Counted from the first letter of the stretch, positions 17,087 through 26,833 are shown. The stretch is 64,000 nucleotides of DNA from DAIOEK01 sp964648485 (GCA_964648485.1 CAZYOF010000017.1:4896-68895), one strand, 5' to 3'. A program made the numbers and translations. The notes: generated from the sequence alone by a model not told the origin.

Positions 17087-18049
17087 TTATACTCGTTTGG
17101 CAACATTGGGAATTTGATTAACCAGATTCATCAGGGTTGAGTACTCTGTTGCGGTTAGCATATCTACCATCTCTCTCCGGGGAATGCCAAATCGTTTTAA
17201 GTATGCTTTCAAGTGCTTCCGGAAAAAAATAACACCAGCGGGCTCGTCATAGAAATTTATCATCTTCAACAAATGATTATGAATGGTTTTTATCGTATCC
17301 GCTAAGGAGATATCTTCCAGGTTTTGTCGAGCAAAAATCCATGGGTTACCCAGGGATGCTCTGCCAACCATCACACCATCGCATTTGGTTAGATCCAATA
17401 CTTTTTTAATGTCATCTGCGCTTCGGATATCTCCATTTGCCAGAACAGGTATTTTTAAATTCTGTTTAATTTCTGCAATAGGTTCCCATCGCGCAGATCC
17501 CTGGTAAGCTTGTGCACGAGTTCTGCCATGAACAGCAATCAGAGCTCCGCCATTATCCTCAATAATGTGAGCAATCTCAAGGTAATTGAGGTTGCGATCA
17601 TCCCATCCAAGACGGATTTTAGCAGTCACCGGAATAGAAAATTCCTTCGTTAGTAGTTGAATCGCTTTTGCTACAGATGCTGGTTTCTGGAGGAGCGCTG
17701 CGCCGGCTCCGCGGCTGGTGATGGCTCTCGACGGGCAGCCCAAATTAATATCCAGGAGATCGGGGTTGAGGTGGATTATTCGTTTGGCAGCCTCCACCAT
17801 TCTCTCTGGATTGTCATCAAGGAGTTGAAATGCAACCGGGCGTTCTGTCTCAATAAATGACATTCTTTCATGAATATCACGATTGTCATTAAGAATGTCT
17901 ATTGTATTCAAAAACTCTGTATAGCTTATGGCAGAACCAAATTCCCTGGCAAGGGAGCGGGTTGGTTGATCAGAGAGACCGTCCATTGGAGCAAGGATAA
18001 CTTTGCCATAGATGGGGATATTTTGAATGAAAAAATCTGCAGAGCTCAT
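17087..18049 (-). CDS. dus: tRNA-dihydrouridine synthase
   Basis: The 320-residue flavoprotein reduces uridine to dihydrouridine in tRNA. It has the N-terminal Dus signature APMDGLSDQPTRSLAREFG and the catalytic Cys105 in DINLGCPSR. It also has IPVTAKIRLGWDD, the FMN-site segment IAVHGRTRAQAYQGSARW and GVMVGRASLGNPWIF. Length and motif order are typical. It is the first gene of a minus-strand group with the SpoU methyltransferase and faces the cyclase gene across a 223-base divergent region. Confidence 0.93.
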   Translation of the reverse strand: MSSADFFIQNIPIYGKVILAPMDGLSDQPTRSLAREFGSAISYTEFLNTIDILNDNRDIHERMSFIETERPVAFQLLDDNPERMVEAAKRIIHLNPDLLDINLGCPSRAITSRGAGAALLQKPASVAKAIQLLTKEFSIPVTAKIRLGWDDRNLNYLEIAHIIEDNGGALIAVHGRTRAQAYQGSARWEPIAEIKQNLKIPVLANGDIRSADDIKKVLDLTKCDGVMVGRASLGNPWIFARQNLEDISLADTIKTIHNHLLKMINFYDEPAGVIFFRKHLKAYLKRFGIPRREMVDMLTATEYSTLMNLVNQIPNVAKRV

Positions 18050-18272
18050 ATATGCTGAATTGTAGCGGATATTTATATGATTGGAGAGTTTTAAATTTAT
18101 ACGAAAGGTATTGATTGATGAATATCCTGATTATTTGACAAACATCACATATGGCTTACAAATTGCAAACACCTTAATCAAAATTTCAGCAGTTTTGTTA
18201 TAGTATAAGTACATTTTGGAATTACCTAAAGAAATGAAATCGTGCGATCAGACTGTAAGGTAACCAGATTCT

Positions 18273-21200
18273 ATGCCATCATCATTATGTGTACACTGTG
18301 GTTTTAATAATCCGCCAGGGATGCGGTTTTGCGGGAATTGTGGAAAAAAACTTCCCTTAGATACAAGCGCGCTGGTTGCATCGGCTGCCTCTCGTGAATA
18401 TATCCCTGAAACAGTAGGCGTGATGATGGGCGCTGACTTGATGGAACGTTTTAGGGTGGCCGGATTAAACGCTACCGGTCAGCGCAGAACTGTAACAATA
18501 TTGTTCGCAGATTTATCTGGTTTTACTGTACTCTCAAGGTCGGTAGATACAGAAGAAGTATTCCTGATTATCCAGCAATTTATGAACCTGCTCATTAAGG
18601 ATGTCTATAAATACGATGGCATGGTAGATAAGATGCTGGGTGATGGATTGATGGCAATTTTTGGCGCTCCAATCGCCCATGAAGATCATCCTGAACTAGC
18701 GATCAGGGCTGCTGCGGAAATGATGGAAGATGTCAGGAAATTCAATCATCAAATCCATGAAATCCATCGCGATAAAATCCCCCATGACCTGCAGCTCTCA
18801 ATGCATATCGCATTGCATAGTGGTGAAGTCATTGTGGGCGGTATCGGCTCGAATATGCTCATGAATTACACCGCCATCGGTGACACTGTCAACCTAACCA
18901 GTCGATTGCTGGATGCTGCGAACCCGGGTGTAATTCTTGTCAGTGAAACCTGTGCTCAACGTGTTCAAAAGATAGCAGAATTCCAACCTGCCGGACCATT
19001 CTGGTTAAAAGGATATGAACAACCCGTTTCTGCATACCAATTTGTAGGATTACTGGAAGGGGATAGTGCAACCAGACAATTACGCATGATTCGCAGCCCG
19101 ATTGTTGGCAGAGAGAGCCAGCTCTCAAATATTATGAAGCTCATGTCTGATGTTCAGACTGAATCAAAAGGGCGCATGGTCTTCTTGCACGGAGAGGCGG
19201 GAATTGGTAAGAGCAGGCTGATTTCAGAAATTCGCACAACATTAATAGAAAAGAATATCATCTCTATTACGGGGCATTGTTTTACTTATAAAAAATCCAT
19301 CCAATACTGGGTGCTGCAGGATATGCTGCGCCATTTCTTGAATTTGAGTGGTAATGAAACGCGTACGGAGCAAATTAAGATAATCACTGCACATATCCGT
19401 AATCTACCCATGCAAAACAAACCAGATACAGTTATGTTAATACTTTGGTTGCTGGGAACTCTTCCACAAGCGGAGTTTCAGAAGACCGCAGTATCCTTAC
19501 TGGATCCGGAACAACTGCAAAGAGAAATATTTTTTACTGTAAGGGATATTCTATTTCAAACTGCTTCCGATAGACCATTGGTCTTGATTTTTGAAGATAT
19601 GCACTGGGCAGATGAATCGTCTTTGCAATTCCTGGCTTTTATTTCACGGAAAATGTTGGACCTGCCCATCCTGGTAATTGTTGCGACACGGACAGTATCC
19701 GATGATAACTTTGTAAACTTGATAAAAATTGCAGGGGCTGAATTGGGTAACCGCCTTAGCCAGGTCCCGTTGCAACGATTGGATGGATCAGCCTCACGCA
19801 CTCTGGTTCAGAATCTCTTGCATCCACATTTCATTCCAGAAGGCGTAATCAACCGCTTAGTAAATCTCGGTAATGGGAATCCATTTTTCCTTGAAGAACT
19901 CGTTCGCATTCTGATTGAACAGGGTCTCATCCATCATGAAGATGGATGGCGGTCTAATGAAAAAGAGATGGAAGAATTCTCCCTAAAAATTCCAGACACG
20001 ATTCAGGGGTTGATCTTATCTCGTTTCGATCATTTAAGTGCTGTTCAGCGTCGTCTTCTTCAGGTTGCTTCAATCATCGGTCGTGACTTCAACTCGAATC
20101 TTCTCCGTGAAGTGCTAAAAATAAGCGACCCAATCTTATTCGAAGAAATTCTGCAGCAACTCGTTGAGCGTGGAATTCTGGAGAGATATTCGGATTTTAA
20201 AGGGCAGGATTTCCGTTTTACGCATATTTTGATGTCTGACACGATCTATAGCTCATTGTTGAGCGGAGATAAAAGTGAATTGCATGGCTCGATCGCCCAA
20301 TCAATCGAGATCCTGTACCAGAATCGAATTGAAGAGTTTATTGATGTGCTTGCGCGCCATTTCATTTATAGTAATGATCGCGCCAAAGCATTGCAATACT
20401 GCATTAAGGCAGGAAACCTTTCTGCCGAAAAGTACGCGGTAGAACAAGCTCGAAAATACTATAGCCAGGCTGAATCTTTGATGGCAACGGTGCCTCATCA
20501 ACACTTTCAAGCCGCAGAGGTTTACTCAGGTTTGGGTAATATGCAGGTATTCAAAGGAGAGTATTCACAGGCGCTGGATTCATACAGGAAAGCTACCAAT
20601 CGTTTAGCTGAAGCGGCATGTGGAAGTGATGAGTTCTTGCAATTATCCAGACTAAACAGGTTAACCGCTGAAGTATATGAAAAGCTGGGGCAATATCCAG
20701 AGGCAATTAATTATTTAAATCAGGCGGGTGAGTTATTAAAATTAACAGACAATAAAGAGCCCATCGAAAGTATATGGCAGTTGCATGATCTGGGTTGGAT
20801 TCAATTCAGACAGGGGAATCTGGTTGATGCTGAGAATACCCTTTTGCAGGCTATCAATAATTTGCAGGAAACAGCTCAACCGGCATTGTATGCATCTCTA
20901 TGCAATCGGATCGCAGGCGTTTATTACCAGCAGAGTAAATTTCGCGATTCGATCGATTACCTACAACGAAGTATTCTCATACGGGAAAAGATCGGAGATA
21001 AGGTCGCGGTCTCTCGATCCAGTAATAATCTGGGTCTATTGCAATGGAAAATGGGAGATTGGGAAGCAGCCTCAGCGAGTTTTCAGCGAAGTTTACAATC
21101 ACATCAATCGCTTGGAGATATTGAAGGCGAGGTCAACGTCAGGGCAAATTTGGGCTTGCTCTGGATGGATAGAGGAGATTTACCAGAATCTCAGTATCAG

Positions 21201-21767
21201 CTCACAACCGCGCTTAATCTCGCAGAAAAACTGAATTTAACCTATCACGCAGCAATGAATCATCTCCATTTGAGCAAACTTTATTTCCTTAAGGGCGAAT
21301 TTGATAAAGGCATAGAAGCAACGCTAAGTGGTAGCTCACTCTTTGCAGAAATCAATGCGCAAGAAATTCTTCCTGACCTCAAAGTATCTGAAGGATTGAA
21401 CTGGTACGGAAATGGAGATTTTGCAAAAGCGAAGACTTGCGCTCAAGATGCATTGAAGTTGGCAGATGAAATTAACTCCGCAAATAAAATCACTGATGAC
21501 CGTGGAAGAGCATATCGTTTATTGGCAGAAGTAGCATTACAGGAAAACGATATTGATCGGGCGGGTAAATACCTTAATCAGGCTGATCTTATATTTAAGA
21601 AAACCGGTGATGAACTGGAACAGGCGCGTGATATGGTATTAAATGCTGAAATATCTGAGCATTCTAATGACAAGGTTTCAGCTGTTACTTTCCAGCGGCT
21701 TGCCCGGGAAATATTTACAAGGCATGGCGCAGAGATAGATCTGAAACGCATGGATGCAAAAAAATAA
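18273..21767 (+). CDS. class III adenylate cyclase with ATPase and TPR domains
   Basis: This 1164-residue protein has a zinc ribbon (Cys6, Cys9, Cys20, Cys23), a class III cyclase domain (about residues 70-230), an AAA/NB-ARC-like ATPase (Walker A GEAGIGKS at 307-314) and C-terminal TPR repeats (about 700-1150). In the cyclase the metal aspartates Asp80 and Asp124, adenine-selecting Lys120 and Asp204, and Asn207/Arg211 are all present, so it should make cAMP. The TPRs (YSGLGNMQVFKGEYSQALDS and similar) form a protein-binding scaffold. The cyclase-ATPase-TPR layout is common in Chloroflexota and Actinobacteria and suggests ligand- or partner-gated signalling. It ends at a strong terminator that contains its stop codon. 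Confidence 0.9.
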   Translation: MPSSLCVHCGFNNPPGMRFCGNCGKKLPLDTSALVASAASREYIPETVGVMMGADLMERFRVAGLNATGQRRTVTILFADLSGFTVLSRSVDTEEVFLIIQQFMNLLIKDVYKYDGMVDKMLGDGLMAIFGAPIAHEDHPELAIRAAAEMMEDVRKFNHQIHEIHRDKIPHDLQLSMHIALHSGEVIVGGIGSNMLMNYTAIGDTVNLTSRLLDAANPGVILVSETCAQRVQKIAEFQPAGPFWLKGYEQPVSAYQFVGLLEGDSATRQLRMIRSPIVGRESQLSNIMKLMSDVQTESKGRMVFLHGEAGIGKSRLISEIRTTLIEKNIISITGHCFTYKKSIQYWVLQDMLRHFLNLSGNETRTEQIKIITAHIRNLPMQNKPDTVMLILWLLGTLPQAEFQKTAVSLLDPEQLQREIFFTVRDILFQTASDRPLVLIFEDMHWADESSLQFLAFISRKMLDLPILVIVATRTVSDDNFVNLIKIAGAELGNRLSQVPLQRLDGSASRTLVQNLLHPHFIPEGVINRLVNLGNGNPFFLEELVRILIEQGLIHHEDGWRSNEKEMEEFSLKIPDTIQGLILSRFDHLSAVQRRLLQVASIIGRDFNSNLLREVLKISDPILFEEILQQLVERGILERYSDFKGQDFRFTHILMSDTIYSSLLSGDKSELHGSIAQSIEILYQNRIEEFIDVLARHFIYSNDRAKALQYCIKAGNLSAEKYAVEQARKYYSQAESLMATVPHQHFQAAEVYSGLGNMQVFKGEYSQALDSYRKATNRLAEAACGSDEFLQLSRLNRLTAEVYEKLGQYPEAINYLNQAGELLKLTDNKEPIESIWQLHDLGWIQFRQGNLVDAENTLLQAINNLQETAQPALYASLCNRIAGVYYQQSKFRDSIDYLQRSILIREKIGDKVAVSRSSNNLGLLQWKMGDWEAASASFQRSLQSHQSLGDIEGEVNVRANLGLLWMDRGDLPESQYQLTTALNLAEKLNLTYHAAMNHLHLSKLYFLKGEFDKGIEATLSGSSLFAEINAQEILPDLKVSEGLNWYGNGDFAKAKTCAQDALKLADEINSANKITDDRGRAYRLLAEVALQENDIDRAGKYLNQADLIFKKTGDELEQARDMVLNAEISEHSNDKVSAVTFQRLAREIFTRHGAEIDLKRMDAKK

Positions 21768-21797
21768 GAGGGCGAGAGATCGCCCTCTTATTTTTTT
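21763..21797. terminator. bidirectional terminator between cyclase and subtilase genes
   Basis: A perfect 13-bp stem (21763-21775 with 21780-21792) closed by GAGA is flanked by A-rich and T-rich tracts. It can therefore end transcription from both convergent genes. The cyclase stop codon (21765-21767) is part of the stem. Confidence 0.9.
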
Positions 21798-21803
21798 ATG
21801 TAG

Positions 21804-23630
21804 TTATTTCTTCTTCTTTGGTTCAGTTACCCAATTGGATATGGATGCATTGGTTGTTGTTGAGGGTTCAGCCGCGCCATTCAGGAAATTATTGGCAAAG
21901 GTCGTTCCTGCAAATGTGCTGCCTGCCCAGGGGATTGCTCCCGTCCAGGCAGTGGGACCACCTGCCCAGGTGCCATAACCGCCACTCCATAAGCCGTAGC
22001 TGCCGGACCACAACCCGTAAGATCCGCTCCACAACCCGTACGAACCCGACCATAACCCGAAACTGCCGCTCCACAGCCCGTACGAACCAGACCACAGCCC
22101 GAAGCTGCCGCTCCACAGCCCGTAAGAACCGGACCATAAACCGTATGATCCACTCCACAAGCCGTATGAACCGGATGCCGCTTCATCTTCGTAGAGCTTG
22201 AAGAGCCCGTCACTTTCATCGAAATAGGAGTAGCCCTGATAATGCTCAGCACCATCCAGGTCGGCGTGGATATCCATGCCGTAATTGGCAGAACCGCTGA
22301 TATCGGCAAAGACCGCATCTGGTGCGTTAACTCTTCCTGCCCCCTGTTGCCAGACGCTGTAAAGTGCCTCACCTGAGTCGGGGTTTGTCCAGGGGAAGGA
22401 GGTGTACATGACGCGATATTTCACCTCATCCGGTGAGAGTCCGCCATTGTTTGCCAGCATGAGAGCTGCAATGCCTGAGACAACTCCGGCTGCCTGTGAT
22501 GTCCCCGCCATGGAGAAATACTGATTGGCTACCCGATTGGCATCATGTGATTTGGCGATGTATGAATTTGGCAGCATGGTTGAGACCATGTGCGCGCCGG
22601 GCGCCATCACATCCGGTTTGACGAAACCATCTAATGTAGGACCTGCGGAAGAGAATGGGGCGATATAGTCATCGGACCAGTCATCTACGGTGTAATTATC
22701 AGTGAAAGCGCCAGCGGTGATGACGTACGGGTTATTCCCGGGAACACCTACCGTCATGGGGTCAGAGCCGGTGTTGCCGGCTGCCACCACCACGGTGATG
22801 CCCTCTGCCCAGGCGCGCATGATGGCTTTATTCAGCGGATCCGCCCAATAAGGCGATTGCACCGCCGCAACCAGTGACATGTTCATCACTTTTATGTTGT
22901 ACTCATCCTTGTGTTCAATTACCCAATCGATGGCTTTAATGACTGTTTTATATGTGCCTTTCCCCTTTTTATCCAGCACACGGATACCTACCAGATCGAC
23001 ACCGGGAGCCATGCCGTTCCATTCACCATCTGCACCGGTCTGACTGTTGGCAATAATACCGGCGATGTGCGTACCATGCCCGTTGGGGTCAAAGGGTTTC
23101 TTGTTTTTCTTATCCACCAGGTCCAGCCAGGCTACGATGCGGGTCTTGCGATCTTCATCAAGCCCTTTCAGCAAGCCGATATGTCTGCCGATGCCGGTAT
23201 CCAGGATGGCGACGGTGACACCTTCACCGGTCACACCCTGCTCCCAAACGAGATCTGCCCCGGTGACATCGGGGTAATCAGTCGATGGTGAGTCTTTTCC
23301 GAAACCGCCTTCTTCATCCCATTCGTCGTCTCCCTGCAGCATGACCTCGCTATCAGGGAATACATCGACATCTGGCAGGCAGGCAAGCAGGTCTGCCTCC
23401 GCCCTGGTAAGACGCGCTTCCACGCCGGTGATGCTGCTGAACGGTTCCACAACCGTCCCTCCGACCCGCTGCACCGCACTGGTGACCGCGTCCATGCTAA
23501 ACCCTGTTACGATGTAACTGCTTCCATGCGAGACTGCACTTGCGGTGGGGGTGGCCAGGGACAGCGCGATAACCAGCAGCAAGGCGATACTGACTGCCTT
23601 ATTAAGATAATTTCTGATTCTGCTGTTCAT
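21804..23630 (-). CDS. secreted S8 subtilisin-like protease with C-terminal GSYGLWS repeats
   Basis: The 608-residue preproprotein has a signal peptide (about 1-32, cleavage near TASA), a propeptide-like I9 region (about 35-95) and an S8 peptidase domain. The catalytic residues are Asp144 (ILDTGIG), His185 (GHGTH), oxyanion Asn286 and Ser378 (GTSQAAG). Residues 487-549 are nine near-perfect heptads of GS[YF]GLWS, followed by degenerate copies to 570, and the protein ends in KKKK. The repeats may form a compact adhesive or autoproteolysis-resistant surface domain, which is inference. It is expressed alone on the minus strand and ends at the shared terminator. Confidence 0.93.
   Translation of the reverse strand: MNSRIRNYLNKAVSIALLLVIALSLATPTASAVSHGSSYIVTGFSMDAVTSAVQRVGGTVVEPFSSITGVEARLTRAEADLLACLPDVDVFPDSEVMLQGDDEWDEEGGFGKDSPSTDYPDVTGADLVWEQGVTGEGVTVAILDTGIGRHIGLLKGLDEDRKTRIVAWLDLVDKKNKKPFDPNGHGTHIAGIIANSQTGADGEWNGMAPGVDLVGIRVLDKKGKGTYKTVIKAIDWVIEHKDEYNIKVMNMSLVAAVQSPYWADPLNKAIMRAWAEGITVVVAAGNTGSDPMTVGVPGNNPYVITAGAFTDNYTVDDWSDDYIAPFSSAGPTLDGFVKPDVMAPGAHMVSTMLPNSYIAKSHDANRVANQYFSMAGTSQAAGVVSGIAALMLANNGGLSPDEVKYRVMYTSFPWTNPDSGEALYSVWQQGAGRVNAPDAVFADISGSANYGMDIHADLDGAEHYQGYSYFDESDGLFKLYEDEAASGSYGLWSGSYGLWSGSYGLWSGSFGLWSGSYGLWSGSFGLWSGSYGLWSGSYGLWSGSYGLWSGGYGTWAGGPTAWTGAIPWAGSTFAGTTFANNFLNGAAEPSTTTNASISNWVTEPKKKK
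21984..22172 (-). repeat. nine in-frame 21-bp tandem repeats in the subtilase gene
   Basis: Nine consecutive 21-base units encode G-S-(Y/F)-G-L-W-S. Third-base differences and two Tyr-to-Phe changes show that the units have diverged. Further degenerate units run down to about 21921. Such arrays can vary in copy number by slippage or recombination. Confidence 0.95.
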
Positions 23631-23741
23631 GGCATTTCTCCCGAAAATAACTGCTTATGGATGAATTGACCCTCCATATCTTTCTGCGAGGGCAATTTCA
23701 ATATAGCATGCGGGAGACAGTTTGAACCTTACAGCTACTTT

Positions 23742-24668
23742 TCAATTAGGATTCGGTTTGTTAGACAATTCCTTCTCGATCATATCCACAGTTACACGGG
23801 TTCCGGTACCCCCATACCCGCGCACCGAATAAGACGCAATAATATTCCCCCAGGCAAGGCACTCCGCCACTGATTTTCCATCGAGATATGCCTTCAGAAA
23901 GCCGGCATCATAACAATCACCCGCGCCGGTGGTATCGAGTGGTTTGACCGGTGTGACCGGCACATGGGTGATCTCGCCTTTCACGCAGGCGTAACTGCCA
24001 TCTGGACCGTTCTTGACCACCACCAGCGGACACAGCTCCCCCAGCACGCGGATGGCATCTGCCAGATCCGCCTTCTGTGTGAGGGAACAGGCTTCCTGCG
24101 CGTTAGGTAGAAAGATATCGGTCTGCTTCAATGCCCGTTGCAATGGCTTTTCAGTGATGCGTGACTCAGGGCTACAGTTGCCATCCATCATTAAGATCAT
24201 CTTCTTCATCTTAATTACCGGCACTGCCATATCAAACATCTTGCCGTACAACATGCCGGGGATAAATACCGCCCGTGCGTTCACCTTTGCCAGGGCAGCC
24301 ACCCCCGCGGGGATGGTCGGCTCGGGGTCGTAGTAGGTCATGAACCCACGGTCCGGACCGACAGATGCAGCCGATGAGATACGCCGGTAAGGGCGGTTGT
24401 GATGTACGAAAAAGCGCTCATCCATGCCCTCGGCGCGGACAAAATCGAGGATGATCTTGCTGATAAGGTCGTTGCCCCAATCCGCCGCCCATGCGACCTT
24501 CATGCCCAGCCGATGCATCGCCGCCGCCGCGGTGTAAGCCTCTCCGGGCAGCATGTCGAAACCCTCAGCCAGCGTATCTTCGTGCAGAATGGGCAGACGC
24601 GGCAGGTTGGCGTAGATCACATCCAGACTGGCATCGCCCACCACGAGCACATCGTACTTTTCTGCCAT
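23742..24668 (-). CDS. PfkB-family carbohydrate kinase
   Basis: The 308-residue kinase shows the N-terminal VLVVGDASLDVIYANLPRLP and the C-terminal PfkB signature DTTGAGDCYDAGF with the catalytic Asp near residue 249. It should phosphorylate a sugar or nucleoside hydroxyl with ATP; the exact substrate is unknown. The start at 24668 is chosen because it lies one base past the GH4 stop codon. An extended reading to 24716 lies inside the GH4 gene and adds a non-homologous leader. The tight coupling to GH4 suggests one catabolic pathway. Confidence 0.87.
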   Translation of the reverse strand: MAEKYDVLVVGDASLDVIYANLPRLPILHEDTLAEGFDMLPGEAYTAAAAMHRLGMKVAWAADWGNDLISKIILDFVRAEGMDERFFVHHNRPYRRISSAASVGPDRGFMTYYDPEPTIPAGVAALAKVNARAVFIPGMLYGKMFDMAVPVIKMKKMILMMDGNCSPESRITEKPLQRALKQTDIFLPNAQEACSLTQKADLADAIRVLGELCPLVVVKNGPDGSYACVKGEITHVPVTPVKPLDTTGAGDCYDAGFLKAYLDGKSVAECLAWGNIIASYSVRGYGGTGTRVTVDMIEKELSNKPNPN

Positions 24669-24669
24669 A

Positions 24670-26025
24670 TCAGCGCAACCTCGGGAAGTAATCACCATGC
24701 CGGGCGAGGTAGGCATCTACCAGCGCCTGTGCGCCGAGGTAATCTGCCACCAGCGGATGGATGGTGAGGGCGTGGATGGCTTTCGCACGGCTGCCTTCCA
24801 CCGCCGCTTCGATGGTCTTCTGCTCGTAGGCTTTGACGGTTTGCATGAGCCCCAGGCAGTGGATGGGAATCTCGCCCACCGGAATGCCTTCCACTTTATC
24901 ACGGCTGACCCGCGCGGCGATCTCGACCACTTCGTCATCCTGCATCCCCTGCACGCAACCCCGGTTGGGGATGTTCACGATAAGCGTGCGCTGTTCACCT
25001 CCCACCAGCGCCTCGATCAGGTTGAGCGCCAGGCGCGCGTATCCCAGCTCGGCATCGCGGACGGTCGTCTCATCCACCTTGACCTGCGTTTCATCCCCAC
25101 CCCAGTGCGCCCTGCCGCGCTCGATGAGGTAGCGGTTGTACACGCGCTGCAAGCCTTCGGCATCTTCCTTCTGGCGCGCCTCGCGCACCATGGCAAAGAA
25201 GGCGTGGTTCATGCGCGCCACTTCTTCTCCACGCAGCTCGGCAGCGGATTTCATGTGCGCGTACTCTTCACGCGACTGGTAGTAATACTTGAGATAGTAA
25301 TTGGGCAGCAACCCCAACGCTGCAGCCACCTGCGGGCGGACCTCGTAGCCGGGAATATCTTCTTCTTGCGCAAGGAAAGCAAGGATCTGCCCGATCAGCT
25401 CCTGATCGCCCACCTTCACCGAACGGATCCAGCCCAGGTGGTTCAAGCCAAAATACTCCGCCTGGATCTGGCTCTCATACAGCAGCAGCGAATCGGCAAT
25501 GGCGGAGATCATGTCCGAGGGACCATCGCAGATGCCCACCGCGCGTTGCCATCCACCCACACTGGCAACCGCCTCTGCCAGCATCCCACTGGGATTGGCG
25601 AAGTTGATGAGCCACGCGTTGGGACAGAGCGTTTTCATCTGCTCCACGTATGCCAGCAGAACGGGGATAGAGCGCAAACCCATGGCAAAGCCACCCGCGC
25701 CGGTGGTCTCTTGCCCGATGTAGCCCAGATCGACCGCCACGCGCTCATCGATCACGCGCGAGTCGATGCCGCCCACACGGAAGATGGTGATCACGTAATC
25801 CGCGCCGCGCAGGGCATCTTCTGCCTTCGTGGTGCGGTGGATGCGGAATTTGACCGCCGGGTCGCTTTCGAGCAGCATGGTGATGGCGCCGATCAGCTCC
25901 AGCCGCTCGGCATCCACATCCATCAGCCAGAGTTCTGTAATCCCCAGCGCGTTTTGCCGGGTGATGATTTCCTGCACAATCAGCGGCGTTCGTACCCCCG
26001 CCGCACCTAAAATGGTCAGTTTCAT
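24670..26025 (-). CDS. GH4 family glycosidase (6-phospho-beta-glucosidase-like)
   Basis: The 451-residue enzyme is of the NAD- and Mn-dependent GH4 family, which cleaves glycosides by an oxidation-elimination route. Visible are the nucleotide-binding start (KLTILGAAGVRTP), NFANPSG with Asn144, metal ligands Cys166 in GICDGP and His196 in GLNHLGW, and a C-terminal helical region. The loop CDGP resembles the phospho-beta-glucosidase subgroup more than the GLCHS loop of alpha-glycosidases. No PTS genes are nearby, so the phosphate on the substrate would have to come from another kinase. The PfkB gene follows directly. Confidence 0.87.
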   Translation of the reverse strand: MKLTILGAAGVRTPLIVQEIITRQNALGITELWLMDVDAERLELIGAITMLLESDPAVKFRIHRTTKAEDALRGADYVITIFRVGGIDSRVIDERVAVDLGYIGQETTGAGGFAMGLRSIPVLLAYVEQMKTLCPNAWLINFANPSGMLAEAVASVGGWQRAVGICDGPSDMISAIADSLLLYESQIQAEYFGLNHLGWIRSVKVGDQELIGQILAFLAQEEDIPGYEVRPQVAAALGLLPNYYLKYYYQSREEYAHMKSAAELRGEEVARMNHAFFAMVREARQKEDAEGLQRVYNRYLIERGRAHWGGDETQVKVDETTVRDAELGYARLALNLIEALVGGEQRTLIVNIPNRGCVQGMQDDEVVEIAARVSRDKVEGIPVGEIPIHCLGLMQTVKAYEQKTIEAAVEGSRAKAIHALTIHPLVADYLGAQALVDAYLARHGDYFPRLR

Positions 26026-26161
26026 ATGCCACCTGTAATATTGGGTTGAGCAAATTATACCTGATGCCCGCCCGCGCCCGGAACTGTTCGATAGTTCTCC
26101 TGTATAATTTTAATGCAACGGCAGCGCGGATTCCACGTATATTTGTGTGAGGATAAAGAAG

Positions 26162-26578
26162 ATGGGCAAAAAACATAAGGATGAGAAGAAATTGAAACAA
26201 CCCTGGCGCAATTTGCACGGCGCCATCTGGCTGATCGGATTAGGCTACCTGTTCATCAGCGGCAACTGGTTCCCCGGTATTCTGTGGCTGATCGGGGTGA
26301 GCATGATCCTCGAAGCCGTGCTGATGATGGCGGTACCCGATGCCTACGAAGAAGAGGAACCAAAGGAAACCAAACCCGAACCGACCCCCGGACCGGCGGT
26401 GTTGGAGACCGATTTCAGCATTCCGGCGCCCGCTCCCAGAGCGGAGCCGCGCCCCTACGCTTCTCTGCCCACCAACTGCCCGCGCTGCGGCGCCCCTGCC
26501 CGTGGACACGAGGTGATCTGGCACGGCAGCCATTCTGCCGATTGCGCCTTCTGCGGTGCGAGTTTGCCCATCAAATAA
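26162..26578 (+). CDS. small membrane protein with C-terminal zinc ribbon
   Basis: The 138-residue protein has a charged start (MGKKHKDEKKLK), two close hydrophobic segments (about residues 22-38 and 42-60), a Pro/Glu-rich linker, and a Cys-rich end with the pairs CPRC and CAFC spaced for a zinc ribbon. The start at 26162 has AGGA nine bases upstream. No family is recognised; the layout suits a membrane-tethered regulatory or scaffold protein. It is divergent from the GH4 gene and followed by a hairpin. Confidence 0.7.
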   Translation: MGKKHKDEKKLKQPWRNLHGAIWLIGLGYLFISGNWFPGILWLIGVSMILEAVLMMAVPDAYEEEEPKETKPEPTPGPAVLETDFSIPAPAPRAEPRPYASLPTNCPRCGAPARGHEVIWHGSHSADCAFCGASLPIK

Positions 26579-26588
26579 TCAAATTCCT

Positions 26589-26615
26589 CTCTCCCCAATC
26601 TTCGATTGGGGAGAG
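26589..26615. terminator. 12-bp perfect hairpin after the zinc-ribbon gene
   Basis: Arms CTCTCCCCAATC and GATTGGGGAGAG enclose a 3-base loop, 11 bases after the stop codon. There is no good T-tract, so it may stabilise the transcript or end it weakly. Confidence 0.6.
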
Positions 26616-26645
26616 TATGTTTGTTCCCTACTTTGCTAATTAAAC

Positions 26646-26782
26646 TGTCATTCTGCCTTGCCCTGGCGGGCTAGGCCAGGGAGCGCAGCGAAGAATCTCT
26701 ACCAATGTTTAACTTAATGATTCATCACATCATGCCAGACCACAATACGAAGTAGAGATGCTTCACGTTGTTCAGCATGACA
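26646..26782. repeat. dispersed intergenic repeat with TGTCAT / ATGACA ends
   Basis: The 137-base element begins TGTCATTCTGCC and ends TCAGCATGACA, so its ends are inverted. It contains GCGCAGCGAAGAATCTCT and, in the other arm, AGAGATGCTTCACGTTGTTC. That pattern is characteristic of a family of palindromic intergenic repeats seen in many bacterial genomes. It encodes nothing. A partial second copy lies at 26834. Confidence 0.7.
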
Positions 26783-26833
26783 AACTGGGGTTAATAAATA
26801 TATCCTGTTTTTTTACTGTCAACCTACCTCAGT

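Noticed and set aside
21804..22372. Repetitive region considered as a CRISPR array
   Set aside because: The units are 21 bases, directly adjacent without spacers, and in frame with the subtilase, so they are protein repeats.
22911..23291. Plus-strand frame of 126 codons opposite the protease domain
   Set aside because: It lies wholly antisense to the catalytic domain of the subtilase and lacks a ribosome-binding site.
24697..26010. Plus-strand open frame of 437 codons opposite the GH4 gene
   Set aside because: It is antisense to an intact GH4 gene with all metal-binding motifs. The translated sequence is rich in His, Arg and Gln like a shadow frame.
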